64,000 nt of DNA from Streptomyces sp. NBC_01294 (GTDB lineage Bacteria > Actinomycetota > Actinomycetes > Streptomycetales > Streptomycetaceae), in assembly GCF_035917235.1 (NCBI RefSeq), contig NZ_CP108423.1, forward strand, positions 3,103,001 through 3,167,000, read 5' to 3'. Position numbers and translations under genes: made by a program. Each line of letters starts with the position of its first letter. Within the stretch, counting starts at the first letter, position 1. Below are positions 7,983-15,831 of the stretch, one piece after another. The notes beneath the pieces are model-generated. The model was given only the letters and a program-made list of their open reading frames with translations. It ran no database searches and was not told the origin of the DNA.

Positions 7983-8924
7983 TCACGCGGAGGGCGGTTC
8001 CAGTTCGGGGATCAGGCGGCCGCGGCGGGAGAGCAGGAAGCGTTTGAACTCCGCCACCGGCGGGGTGTCGGGGTGGCCGTCGAGCCAGGCGACGCCGATC
8101 TCGCGGACGGCGCGCGGGGCGGTGACCGTCAGCTCGACCACGCCGGGGCGGGCCACGGCCGGGGGCGGCAGGAGGGCCACGCCGAGGCCCGCGGCCACGA
8201 GGCCGCGCAGGGTTTCGGCCTCCTCGCCCTCGAACGCGACGCGCGGGATGAAGCCGGCCTCCGCGCACAGGTCGTCGGTGATGCGGCGCAGGCCGTAGCC
8301 GGGTTCGAGGGTGACGAAGGTTTCCTCCGCGGCCTCGGCGAGGCGGATGCGCTTGCGGACGGCGAGGCGGTGGTCCTCGGGGACGACCAGGCGCAGGCGC
8401 TGCTCGTCGAGGCGGCGGGCGACGAGGTCGGGGGCGTCCGGGAGGGGCGAGGTGAGGCAGAGGTCGAGTTCGCCGGCGCGCAGCTTCTCCAGCATGGCCT
8501 CGCCGTAGTTCTGGACCAGGGAGAAGCGCACGCGCGGGTGGTCCGCCCGGAAGGCGCGGATCAGGCCGGGTACGGTCTCGGACCCGAGGGTGTGGAGGAA
8601 TCCGAACGCGACCTTGCCGAAGGCCGGGTCGGCGTCCTGCTGGACGGATTCGGCGGCGCGGGCGATCCCGTCCAGGGCCTGTTCGGCGGAGGCGAGGAAG
8701 GTGCGGCCCGCGGTGGTGAGGGCGACGGTGCGGCCCTTGCGGGCGAACAGCGTGACGCCCAGGTCCTGTTCGAGGCGGACCATGGCCCGCGACAGGGTGG
8801 ACTGCGGGACGCCGAGTTCGTGCGCGGCGCGGGTGACGTGCTCGTGCCGGGCGACGGCGGCGAAGTACGCCAGGCGCGGGGCCAGCAGACGTGTCACGGC
8901 CATGTCTTCTTCGTAACGGTTCAT
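7983..8924 (-). CDS. LysR-family transcriptional regulator
   Basis: ATG 8924 was chosen because the longer frame upstream (to 9188) runs into the divergent gene. The 313-residue product has an N-terminal winged HTH (about 12-70: YFAAVARHEHVTRAAHELGV, PQSTLSRAMVRLEQDLGV) and a two-lobed effector-binding domain (about 95-300). It is divergent from an MFS transporter with 98 bp between them, the classic layout in which a LysR protein controls its neighbour and itself. A T-N11-A dyad fitting a LysR site lies at 8983-8995. The effector is unknown. Confidence 0.92.
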   Translation of the reverse strand: MNRYEEDMAVTRLLAPRLAYFAAVARHEHVTRAAHELGVPQSTLSRAMVRLEQDLGVTLFARKGRTVALTTAGRTFLASAEQALDGIARAAESVQQDADPAFGKVAFGFLHTLGSETVPGLIRAFRADHPRVRFSLVQNYGEAMLEKLRAGELDLCLTSPLPDAPDLVARRLDEQRLRLVVPEDHRLAVRKRIRLAEAAEETFVTLEPGYGLRRITDDLCAEAGFIPRVAFEGEEAETLRGLVAAGLGVALLPPPAVARPGVVELTVTAPRAVREIGVAWLDGHPDTPPVAEFKRFLLSRRGRLIPELEPPSA

Positions 8925-8982
8925 TGACAGACGCCGCCCTGAGCTGTGGTGATGCAGGAGTGGATCGATTATCGCGTTTCTG

Positions 8983-8995
8983 TGCATTGGACGCA
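8983..8995. promoter_or_regulatory. Candidate LysR box (T-N11-A) between the LysR and MFS genes
   Basis: TGCATTGGACGCA has TGC/GCA ends and exact T-N11-A spacing, the known LysR-family core. It lies 28 bp upstream of the MFS start and 59 bp upstream of the regulator start. Confidence 0.5.
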
Positions 8996-9022
8996 TCAAA
9001 AACACGGGCCTACGGTCGATAC

Positions 9023-10306
9023 ATGTCTCCCGCTCATACCGGGGCACCCACCACCCTGGGTGCCTCCACCGCGTCGTTCCCGGAACCCCAGGCTCTCTCC
9101 CCCGGCCGCCCCGGCTACCGCCGGATGAGCCTCGCGCTCTTCGCCGCCGGACTGGCGACCTTCGCCCTCCTCTACTCCACCCAGGCACTGCTGCCCGCGA
9201 TCTCCGACGGCTTCGGGGTGACGGCGGGCCAGGCCAGCTGGACGGTGTCCGCGGCCACCGGCGCCCTCGCCCTGTTCGTGCTGCCGCTCAGCGCGCTGTC
9301 CGAGCGGTTCGGCCGCACCCGGATGATGACCTGCTCGATGGTGGTGGCCGTGGGCGTCGGCCTGCTGGTGCCCTTCGCGCCGAACCTGGAGTGGCTGGTG
9401 GCGCTGCGCGCCGTCCAGGGTGCGGCGATCGCCGGGATCCCGGCCTCCGCGATGGCGTACCTGGCGGAGGAGGTCAAGCCGAAGGCACTGGTGGCCGCGA
9501 TCGGCCTGTTCGTGGCGGGCAACTCCATCGGCGGCATGAGCGGCCGTCTCGTCACCGGCTGGGCGGCTCAGCTGTGGGGCTGGCGGGCCGGGCTGGCGGC
9601 CGTCGCCCTGATGTCGCTGGCCTGCGCGGTAGCCTTCCTGGTGCTGCTGCCCCGGGCGCGGTTCTTCCGCCCGGCGTCGCTGAACCCGCGCGCGGTGGGG
9701 AGTACCGTCGCCGGCCACCTGCGCGATCCTCTGCTGCTGCGCCTGTACGGGATCGGCGCGCTGTTCATGACGGTCTTCGGCGCGGTCTACACCGTCATCG
9801 GCTACCGCCTGGTCGACGAGCCGTTCTCGCTCGGACAGGGCGTCGTCGGGTCGATCTTCCTGATCTACCTGGTCGGTACGGTCTCCTCCGCGGCCGCGGG
9901 CAAGCTGGTGGCCCGCACGGGGCGGCGCGGCGCGCTGTACCTGGCCGTGACCACCACGGCGCTGGGGCTGCTGCTGTCGCTGTCCGAGTCCCTGGCGGCG
10001 ATCGTGGTCGGGCTGGTCCTGATCACGGCGGGCTTCTTCGCGGGGCACGCGGTGGCCTCGGCCGCGGTGAGCCGGACGGCGAAGACGGGCCGGGCGCAGG
10101 CCTCCGCGCTCTACCAGTCGGCGTACTACCTGGGCTCCAGCGCGGGCGGCACCCTGGGCGCCCTCGCCTACCACGGGGCCGGGTGGGCGGCCACGGTCGG
10201 CATCGCGCTGCTGGCGGTGCTCGGCGTCGTGTCGATCACCCTCTACGGGAGCCACGCGGCCCGTGCGCAGCGGCGGATGCCGGCGTCGGCCCTGGGCGCG
10301 CGCTGA
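9023..10306 (+). CDS. MFS transporter
   Basis: ATG 9023 gives 427 residues. Upstream in-frame codons would extend into the regulator gene. Twelve hydrophobic segments are visible. The motif-A-type loop ALSERFGRTRMM follows the second helix, and ARTGRRGALYL is its C-half counterpart. It resembles drug/metabolite-proton antiporters of the YnfM/YgaY type, and the substrate is not predictable. It is divergent from a LysR-family gene that probably regulates it. Confidence 0.92.
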   Translation: MSPAHTGAPTTLGASTASFPEPQALSPGRPGYRRMSLALFAAGLATFALLYSTQALLPAISDGFGVTAGQASWTVSAATGALALFVLPLSALSERFGRTRMMTCSMVVAVGVGLLVPFAPNLEWLVALRAVQGAAIAGIPASAMAYLAEEVKPKALVAAIGLFVAGNSIGGMSGRLVTGWAAQLWGWRAGLAAVALMSLACAVAFLVLLPRARFFRPASLNPRAVGSTVAGHLRDPLLLRLYGIGALFMTVFGAVYTVIGYRLVDEPFSLGQGVVGSIFLIYLVGTVSSAAAGKLVARTGRRGALYLAVTTTALGLLLSLSESLAAIVVGLVLITAGFFAGHAVASAAVSRTAKTGRAQASALYQSAYYLGSSAGGTLGALAYHGAGWAATVGIALLAVLGVVSITLYGSHAARAQRRMPASALGAR

Positions 10307-10397
10307 CGAAAACTACGCCCCCGCCATAGGCAACCCCTGCTTGTTTTCCGGGCATTCAACACGGAGAACGGACGCTGTACGAGCAGGGGAGGACCTG

Positions 10398-11108
10398 ATG
10401 GGGACGCGGACGACGCGCATGCGCGCGAAGCGGCGGGCGGTGGTGCTGGGCGGGGCGGCGGCGCTGGCGCTGCCGATGGTGGTCGCGGGGGGCGGGTCGG
10501 CGCAGGCCGCCTCCTGCTACCTGACCACCGGGCCGTACCAGCGGCAGGTGGAGCAGTTCCTGGGACGGCCCGTGGACGGGAGGCAGTCCGCGGCCGACTG
10601 CACGGCCATCAGGTCGTTCCAGGCGAGCCACGGGATCACCCCGGCCCAGGGGTACGCCGGGCCGCTGACGTGGCAGACGATGAACACGATGCTGGCCCAG
10701 CGCGCGGCGGGCAGGACGCCGAACAAGGCGGGCACCTGCCCGACGAACCGGGGGCGGATCGCCTGCGTCGACCTGACGCGGCAGCTCAGCTGGATCCAGG
10801 ACGGCGCCACCCTGAAGTACGGCCCCGTCCCGGTCCGCACCGGCAAGGACGGCACGGAGACCCGGACCGGCCTGAAGAAGATCTACTACCTGAGCATCAA
10901 CCACTGGTCGACGATCTACAAGGTCTCGATGCCGTACTCGCAGTTCTTCGACGGAGGCATTGCCTTCCACTCGACCACCAAGAGCATGTGGAACCCGCCC
11001 GGTTCGGGCGGCTGCGTGAACATGCGGCCCGCCGACGCCAAGGCGTACTGGAACATGCTGGGCAAGGGCGAGGACGTCTACGTGTACGGCCGCAAGCCCG
11101 GCACGTAG
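10398..11108 (+). CDS. Secreted L,D-transpeptidase (YkuD domain)
   Basis: ATG 10398 has GGGGAGG just upstream. The 236 residues comprise a twin-Arg-like signal peptide (KRRAVVLGG, cleavage after AQA near residue 37), a peptidoglycan-binding-like module (about 40-100: QVEQFLGRPVDG, IRSFQASHGI) and a YkuD domain (about 120-235). Catalytic residues are His191 in IAFHSTT and Cys206 in SGGCVNM. Such enzymes make 3-3 crosslinks in peptidoglycan or attach proteins to it. The gene converges on the next one with only 2 bp between stop codons and no visible terminator. Confidence 0.92.
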   Translation: MGTRTTRMRAKRRAVVLGGAAALALPMVVAGGGSAQAASCYLTTGPYQRQVEQFLGRPVDGRQSAADCTAIRSFQASHGITPAQGYAGPLTWQTMNTMLAQRAAGRTPNKAGTCPTNRGRIACVDLTRQLSWIQDGATLKYGPVPVRTGKDGTETRTGLKKIYYLSINHWSTIYKVSMPYSQFFDGGIAFHSTTKSMWNPPGSGGCVNMRPADAKAYWNMLGKGEDVYVYGRKPGT

Positions 11109-11110
11109 CC

Positions 11111-12499
11111 TCAGGCGGACGCGGAGGCCGGGGCGGGGGCCGGTGTCCCGCTCAGGAGGTCCAACCGCCGCAGGCCGGAACGCCGTTGCACGAGGGAGAG
11201 TCCCGCCACCGCCGCCCCGAGGACCAGCCAGCCCGCCGGGCCGGCCGTCATCACCGCGCCGGTGAGCAGCAGCGGGCCGGCGGACTTCTGGACGGACTGG
11301 GCCATGCCGGCCACGCCGAGGTACGAGGCGCGCGCCTCCCGGGGCGCGAGGGAGACCGCCAGTTCCCAGGAGCTGACCGAGCGCATCAGCTCCGCCGCGG
11401 TGGCCAGCACCGCCGCGGCGAGCAGGGCGGCCGAGGCGGCCCAGACCCCGCCCGCGGTGGCGGTGGCCAGGAGGACGCAGCACAGGAGCGTCGTCAGTCC
11501 GTACAGGGCGACCGCGTCGGCCGCCTGGCGGGGGCCTTGGACCTTCGCCGACACGCGCAGCTGCAGGACGACGACGAGCACGGTGTTGATGACCAGGAAG
11601 GCCGGGATCAGGGAGTGCGGCGCGCTGGTCTGCGTCACCAGCCACAGCGGCAGGCCGACGCCCAGGATCGAGTCGTCCAGGTTCATCGGGATGTCCAGCA
11701 GGACGAACCGGAGGTAGCCGCGGTCCCGCCACGGACTCGCCCCGGCCGGACCAGCCTTGCCCGCACCGGCACCCGCCGCGGCCGCCGGGTCCACCCCGTC
11801 CCCCGTATGCGCGTCCGTCTCCGCGTCCTCGGCCCCGTCGCCGGGCGGTGCGGTCAGCAGGCCGCGGCCGCGCGGCTCCCGGGTGCGCCAGACGAGGACC
11901 GCGGCCGCGAGGAACGACAGCGCGTTGGCGAGGATCAGCACCTGGTACGCGCCCCGCGTCCCGACGGCGAGGCCGATGGCGGCGAGGCCCGCGCCGAGCG
12001 CGTAGCCGGCGTTCGCCGAACTCCTCGACAGCGCCTGGTAGGTGGAGCGCTGCTCGCCCGCGACCCGGGTGGCGAAGAGCATCTCCAGCGTCTTGGCCGC
12101 CCGGTCTCCCAGGTGGGTGACGGCGACCACGGCCAGCAGCACGTCGAAGTCGGTGACCACCAGCAGCGCGCAGAGGGTCCCGAGGCGCAGCAGGTGGCAG
12201 CCGATCAGCAGCGAGCGCACCGGGAAGCGGTCGGCCAGGTGGCCCGCGAGCGGTGATCCGGCGATGCCCGCCACTCCGGCCGCGCCGAACAGCAGGCCGA
12301 GCTGTCCGGCGTCGAGTCCGAGGATGAAGGTGAAGTAGAGGACGCAGGCCGCGGCCCAGACGCCCGTTCCCGCGCGGTCCAGGAGCTGGGCGAGCAGCAT
12401 GATCCGGGCGTCGCGGCCGCCCGGCGGCCTGCGCAGCTGCGCGATCAGGCCGGGTGCTCCCCGCCGTGCCTTCCGGTTCTCCCCGCCACGCCGCCGCAT
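11111..12499 (-). CDS. MFS transporter
   Basis: I chose ATG 12499 because GGAGG lies 6 nt upstream. The frame extends to 12547, but that start lies inside a palindrome that is probably an operator. The 462-residue product has a basic N-terminus, 10-12 membrane segments and a long Ala/Gly/Asp-rich cytoplasmic loop (about residues 195-240). GHLADRFPVRSLLIG is the motif-A region. It resembles predicted efflux proteins of the MFS without a clear substrate. Two related palindromes at 12523-12548 and 12569-12584 sit in its promoter region, suggesting control by a dimeric repressor. Confidence 0.88.
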   Translation of the reverse strand: MRRRGGENRKARRGAPGLIAQLRRPPGGRDARIMLLAQLLDRAGTGVWAAACVLYFTFILGLDAGQLGLLFGAAGVAGIAGSPLAGHLADRFPVRSLLIGCHLLRLGTLCALLVVTDFDVLLAVVAVTHLGDRAAKTLEMLFATRVAGEQRSTYQALSRSSANAGYALGAGLAAIGLAVGTRGAYQVLILANALSFLAAAVLVWRTREPRGRGLLTAPPGDGAEDAETDAHTGDGVDPAAAAGAGAGKAGPAGASPWRDRGYLRFVLLDIPMNLDDSILGVGLPLWLVTQTSAPHSLIPAFLVINTVLVVVLQLRVSAKVQGPRQAADAVALYGLTTLLCCVLLATATAGGVWAASAALLAAAVLATAAELMRSVSSWELAVSLAPREARASYLGVAGMAQSVQKSAGPLLLTGAVMTAGPAGWLVLGAAVAGLSLVQRRSGLRRLDLLSGTPAPAPASASA

Positions 12500-12522
12500 C
12501 CCAGGCCTCCGCATCCCCCGCC

Positions 12523-12548
12523 CATGTATCTCGATGTCGAGATACATG
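12523..12548. promoter_or_regulatory. 26-bp palindrome upstream of the MFS gene (operator 1)
   Basis: Arms CATGTATCTCGA and TCGAGATACATG are perfect around TG. The core matches TATCTYGA-NN-TCRAGATA, shared with the neighbour at 12569. The centres are 41 bp apart, about four helical turns. Confidence 0.65.
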
Positions 12549-12568
12549 GGGAAGCCTGCCCCACATGA

Positions 12569-12584
12569 ATCTTGACGTCAAGAT
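12569..12584. promoter_or_regulatory. 16-bp palindrome ATCTTGACGTCAAGAT (operator 2)
   Basis: This perfect palindrome lies in the divergent region between the MFS gene and the sigma-factor gene. A 14/16 match occurs upstream of mdh at 63514-63529. The shape suits a winged-helix dimer such as a MarR-family protein. Confidence 0.6.
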
Positions 12585-12698
12585 ACTTGATGCCGACAGA
12601 CCGCCGCCGGGTTCCACGCCTCGGCGCTTGCGGCTGCCGTTGTCAGACCCCTCCGGTAGGTTCCGAAGCATCGGGAACGACCAGGGGGATGGACGGAC

Positions 12699-13706
12699 AT
12701 GAGCGATCTCGCCATCAGTACGGACCTCGACGCGGCGATGGACCGGTACCGGGTCGAGCTCACCGGCTACTGCTACCGGATGCTCGGCTCCTCCTTCGAC
12801 GCCGAGGACGCGGTGCAGGACACGTACATCCGTGCCTGGCGCAGCCACGAGAAGTTCGAGGGCCGTTCCTCGCTGCGGTCCTGGCTGTACCGGATCGCCA
12901 CCAACGTCTGCCTGGACCTACTGAACGCCGGGAAGAAGCGGGCCCGCCCGATGGACCTGACCGCCCCCCAGCACCAGGCCTCCGCCGTGCTCAACGAGCG
13001 CCCCGAGGTGACCTGGCTGGAGCCCGTCCCGGACGGCCGGGTCCTCCCGCAGACCGCCGATCCGGCCGAGATGGCGCTGGCCAGGGAATCCGTACGGCTG
13101 GCGTTCGTCGCGGCACTCCAGCACCTGCCGGCGAAGCAGCGGGCCGTGCTGATCCTGCGCGAGGTGCTGGCGTGGAAGGCGGACGAGGTCGCACAGCTGC
13201 TGGACACCACGGTGGCGTCGGTGAACAGCGCCCTGCAGCGGGCGCGGGCCACGCTCGCCGGGCACGGGCTGCGCGAGAGCGACCCGGCGGACCCGCTGGA
13301 CGAGGACCAGGCCAAGCTGCTGGAGCAGTACCTCTCCGCCTTCGAGGCCTACGACATCACGCGCCTGACCACGCTCCTGCACGAGGACGCGGTGCTGTCG
13401 ATGCCGCCGTTCGACCTGTGGCTCCGGGGCCACGCGGACATCGCGGCCTGGCACCTGAACCAGGGCATCGGCTGCAAGGGCTCCCGGCTGGTCCCGACGA
13501 CGGCGAACGGCATGCCGGCCTTCGGCCAGTACCGTCCGCGCGCGGACGGGCGGCCGGGGCACACCCCGTGGGCGCTCCAGGTGCTGGAGATCTCAGACGG
13601 CAAGATCGTCGGACTCAACGCCTTCCTGGACACCGCCCGGTGGTTCCCCCTCTTCGGCCTCCCGGAGCAGCTCGACGAGGCCTACGAGGTCCAGCAGGGC
13701 GCGTAG
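12699..13706 (+). CDS. ECF sigma factor with C-terminal SnoaL-like domain (SigG/SigJ type)
   Basis: The 335-residue product has sigma region 2 (about 12-80: YRVELTGYCYRMLGSSFDAE, QDTYIRAWR, WLYRIATNVCLDLL) and region 4 (about 125-180: LQHLPAKQRAVLILREVLAW, VASVNSALQRARATL). An NTF2/SnoaL-like extension runs from about 200 to 330. Sigma factors of this build (SigG and SigJ relatives) lack a classical anti-sigma partner, and the extension is thought to regulate them. Its 3' end overlaps the convergent STAS gene by 114 bp. The promoter region upstream contains the palindromes at 12523-12584. Confidence 0.92.
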   Translation: MSDLAISTDLDAAMDRYRVELTGYCYRMLGSSFDAEDAVQDTYIRAWRSHEKFEGRSSLRSWLYRIATNVCLDLLNAGKKRARPMDLTAPQHQASAVLNERPEVTWLEPVPDGRVLPQTADPAEMALARESVRLAFVAALQHLPAKQRAVLILREVLAWKADEVAQLLDTTVASVNSALQRARATLAGHGLRESDPADPLDEDQAKLLEQYLSAFEAYDITRLTTLLHEDAVLSMPPFDLWLRGHADIAAWHLNQGIGCKGSRLVPTTANGMPAFGQYRPRADGRPGHTPWALQVLEISDGKIVGLNAFLDTARWFPLFGLPEQLDEAYEVQQGA

Positions 13707-13967
13707 GGCGGGTCCGGCCCCGGTGACGGCGAAGCCCCCGCGCCCCCGCGCGGCCAGCCTCAGCCGGGCCAGCACCTGTACGTCGGCCAGTCCGGGCGTG
13801 GTCACCGCCGCGGCGTCGCAGACCACCGCGCCCGCCCCGCCGTCGTAGAGCCGCGCCAGCCGCGCGCACAGCAGCGCGGCGTCCTGCGGGGCGGCCGGTC
13901 CGGGGCCGGGCAGCACAAGTCGTTCGATCTCCACGAGGGGGTGACTCCCCCACCCGCCCGAACTCAT
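13593..13967 (-). CDS. STAS-domain protein
   Basis: The 124-residue product matches a STAS fold: VEIERLVLPGPGPAAPQDAA, then GGAGAVVCDAAAVTTPGLADVQVLARL, where an anti-sigma antagonist would have the conserved Asp-Ser. Here it reads TTPGLAD, so a phosphoacceptor Ser is not obvious. A region GFAVTGAGPALRALLDLVGL follows. STAS proteins bind anti-sigma factors or regulators. The last 114 bp overlap the end of the SnoaL-tailed sigma gene on the other strand, so expression of one could interfere with the other. The C-terminal 35 residues are encoded in the overlap and may be unstructured. Confidence 0.75.
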   Translation of the reverse strand: MSSGGWGSHPLVEIERLVLPGPGPAAPQDAALLCARLARLYDGGAGAVVCDAAAVTTPGLADVQVLARLRLAARGRGGFAVTGAGPALRALLDLVGLVELLREAEEGEPPGGVQEGVESDDLAV

Positions 13968-14050
13968 CGGCGCAGCCCTGCCGGGCCCGGGAAAAGGCGC
14001 TGGCGCGGCTCCGGACGGGGAGCCGCGCCGACGGGACGGGGGGCCTGGGA

Positions 14051-15328
14051 TCAGGCGATGCGGTCCAGCACGATCGGCGTGGCGGAGAAGGACGTGCCCG
14101 CCGGGGAGACGTCGTAGCAGCCCTCCAGGGAGGACAGCGCGTAGTCGAACTTCTCCGGGGTGTCCGTGTGCAGGGTCATCAGCGGCTGCCCGGCGGTGAC
14201 GGTGTCACCCGGCTTCGCGTGGAGCTCGATGCCCGCGCCCGCCTGCACCGGGTCCTCCTTGCGGGCACGGCCCGCGCCGAGGCGCCAGGCGCCGACGCCC
14301 ACCGCGTACGCGTCCAGACGGGTCAGGACGCCCGAGGACGAGGCGGTGACCACGTGCTGCTCACGGGCCACGGGCAGGGCCGCGTCCGGGTCGCCGCCCT
14401 GGGCCGCGATCATCCGGCGCCAGTGGTCCATCGCGGAGCCGTCGGCCAGGGCCTTCGCCGGGTCGGCGTCCTTGATGCCCGCCGCGTCCAGCATCTCCTT
14501 GGCCAGAGCGATGGTCAGCTCGACCACGTCGGCGGGGCCGCCGCCGGCCAGCACCTCGACCGACTCGCGGACTTCGAGCGCGTTTCCGGCGGTCAGGCCC
14601 AGCGGCGTGGACATGTCCGTGAGGAGCGCGACGGTCTTGACGCCCGAGTCGGTGCCCAGGCCCACCATGGTCCGCGCCAGCTCGCGCGCGTCCTCGATGT
14701 TCTTCATGAAGGCGCCGGTGCCGACCTTGACGTCCAGGACGAGCGAGCCCGTCCCCTCGGCGATCTTCTTGGACATGATCGAGGAGGCGATCAGCGGGAT
14801 GGCCTCGACGGTGCCGGTGACGTCGCGCAGCGCGTAGAGCTTCTTGTCCGCCGGGGCCAGCCCGTCGCCCGCCGCGCAGATGACCGCGCCGGTGGTGTCC
14901 AGGACGTGCAGCATCTCCTCGTTGGACAGCAGCGCGCGCCAGCCGGGGATGGACTCCAGCTTGTCGAGGGTGCCGCCGGTGTGGCCGAGCCCGCGGCCCG
15001 ACAGCTGCGGAACGGCCGCGCCGCACGCGGCGACGAGCGGGGCCAGGGGGAGGGTGATCTTGTCGCCGACGCCGCCGGTGGAGTGCTTGTCGGCGGTCGG
15101 GCGGGAGAGGGAGTCGAAGTTCATCCGCTCGCCGGAGGCGATCATCGCCGCGGTCCAGCGGGCGATCTCGGTGCGGTTCATGCCGTTCAGCAGGATGGCC
15201 ATCGCCAGCGCCGACATCTGCTCGTCGGCGACGACACCGCGCGTGTACGCGTCGATGACCCAGTCGATCTGCTCGGGGCTCAGCTCACCGCGGTCCCGCT
15301 TGGTCCGGATGACGGAGATGACGTCCAT
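14051..15328 (-). CDS. deoA: Thymidine phosphorylase
   Basis: ATG 15328 was chosen for the match to family N-termini and a GGAAG upstream. The 425-residue enzyme splits thymidine (or other pyrimidine deoxynucleosides) with phosphate to the base and deoxyribose 1-phosphate. Visible are the N-terminal helical domain (EQIDWVIDAYTRGVVADEQM), the phosphate-binding KHSTGGVGDK at residues 81-90, and the C-terminal barrel-sandwich domain (ELHAKPGDTVTAGQPLMTLH). It is downstream of the nup-cdd operon but has its own operator copy at 15341-15354 and is separated from cdd by a hairpin. It is therefore probably a separate, co-regulated transcript. Confidence 0.96.
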   Translation of the reverse strand: MDVISVIRTKRDRGELSPEQIDWVIDAYTRGVVADEQMSALAMAILLNGMNRTEIARWTAAMIASGERMNFDSLSRPTADKHSTGGVGDKITLPLAPLVAACGAAVPQLSGRGLGHTGGTLDKLESIPGWRALLSNEEMLHVLDTTGAVICAAGDGLAPADKKLYALRDVTGTVEAIPLIASSIMSKKIAEGTGSLVLDVKVGTGAFMKNIEDARELARTMVGLGTDSGVKTVALLTDMSTPLGLTAGNALEVRESVEVLAGGGPADVVELTIALAKEMLDAAGIKDADPAKALADGSAMDHWRRMIAAQGGDPDAALPVAREQHVVTASSSGVLTRLDAYAVGVGAWRLGAGRARKEDPVQAGAGIELHAKPGDTVTAGQPLMTLHTDTPEKFDYALSSLEGCYDVSPAGTSFSATPIVLDRIA

Positions 15329-15340
15329 GAGGTGCTTCCT

Positions 15341-15354
15341 TCTACGCGCATAGA
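15341..15354 (-). promoter_or_regulatory. Candidate nucleoside-regulon operator upstream of deoA
   Basis: TCTACGCGCATAGA differs from the palindrome TCTACGCGCGTAGA by one base. It ends 12 bp upstream of the deoA start codon. It is one of four related copies in the window. Confidence 0.6.
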
Positions 15355-15389
15355 GAGAGGGAGGAGAGGGGTTCGGGGAACGGAAGGAC

Positions 15390-15425
15390 GACGGCCCTCC
15401 GCCCGGCAGGGGGCGAAGGGCCGTC
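15390..15425 (-). terminator. Hairpin terminator after cdd
   Basis: Outer arms GACGGCCCT and AGGGCCGTC are perfect, with further pairing of CCGCCC to GGGGGCG inside. It lies 8 bp past the cdd stop, in the gap before the deoA operator, and suggests the nup-cdd transcript ends or is attenuated here. Confidence 0.75.
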
Positions 15426-15432
15426 GGCACGG

Positions 15433-15831
15433 CTATCTCAGGTGGTCGGGCCCGAAGGCCTGGGGCAGCATCTCCGCCAGCGGGAGGATCCCCTTCGGGG
15501 TCTCCACCAGCAGGTCCGGTCCGCCGAACTCGAAGAGCAGCTGGCGGCAGCGGCCGCACGGGACGAGGATCTCGCCCCGGCCGTCGACGCACGTGAAGTG
15601 CGTGAGGCGGCCGCCGCCCGTGGCCTGGAGGGAGGACACCAGACCGCACTCGGCGCACAGGCTGAGTCCGTAGCTCGCGTTCTCCACGTTGCAGCCGACG
15701 ACCGTGCGGCCGTCGTCGACAAGGGCGGCGACCCCGACGGAGAAGCCCGAGTACGGGGCGTACGCCCGGGACATCGCGTCCCGGGCGGCCGTCCGCAGGG
15801 CTTCCCAGTCCACGGCGTGGGCCGGGGTCAC
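15433..15831 (-). CDS. cdd: Cytidine deaminase
   Basis: The 132-residue enzyme converts cytidine or deoxycytidine to uridine or deoxyuridine. The zinc site is complete: Cys59-Ala-Glu61 (catalytic Glu) and Cys92-x-x-Cys95 in PCGRCRQ. The length fits the small tetrameric class. The GTG start overlaps the stop of the upstream permease gene by 4 nt (GTGA), so it is the translationally coupled last gene of the nucleoside-import operon. Its presence there says the imported substrates include pyrimidine nucleosides. Confidence 0.96.
   Translation of the reverse strand: MTPAHAVDWEALRTAARDAMSRAYAPYSGFSVGVAALVDDGRTVVGCNVENASYGLSLCAECGLVSSLQATGGGRLTHFTCVDGRGEILVPCGRCRQLLFEFGGPDLLVETPKGILPLAEMLPQAFGPDHLR

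Noticed and set aside
12499..12547. Upstream ATG (12547) as the start of the MFS gene
   Set aside because: It lies within the 26-bp palindrome and has no ribosome binding site, whereas ATG 12499 has GGAGG at 6 nt.
10356..12848. An 830-codon minus-strand frame across an L,D-transpeptidase and an MFS gene
   Set aside because: It is a shadow frame produced by the high GC content: Arg/Pro/Gly-rich, with no family signature, and overlapping two well-supported genes.
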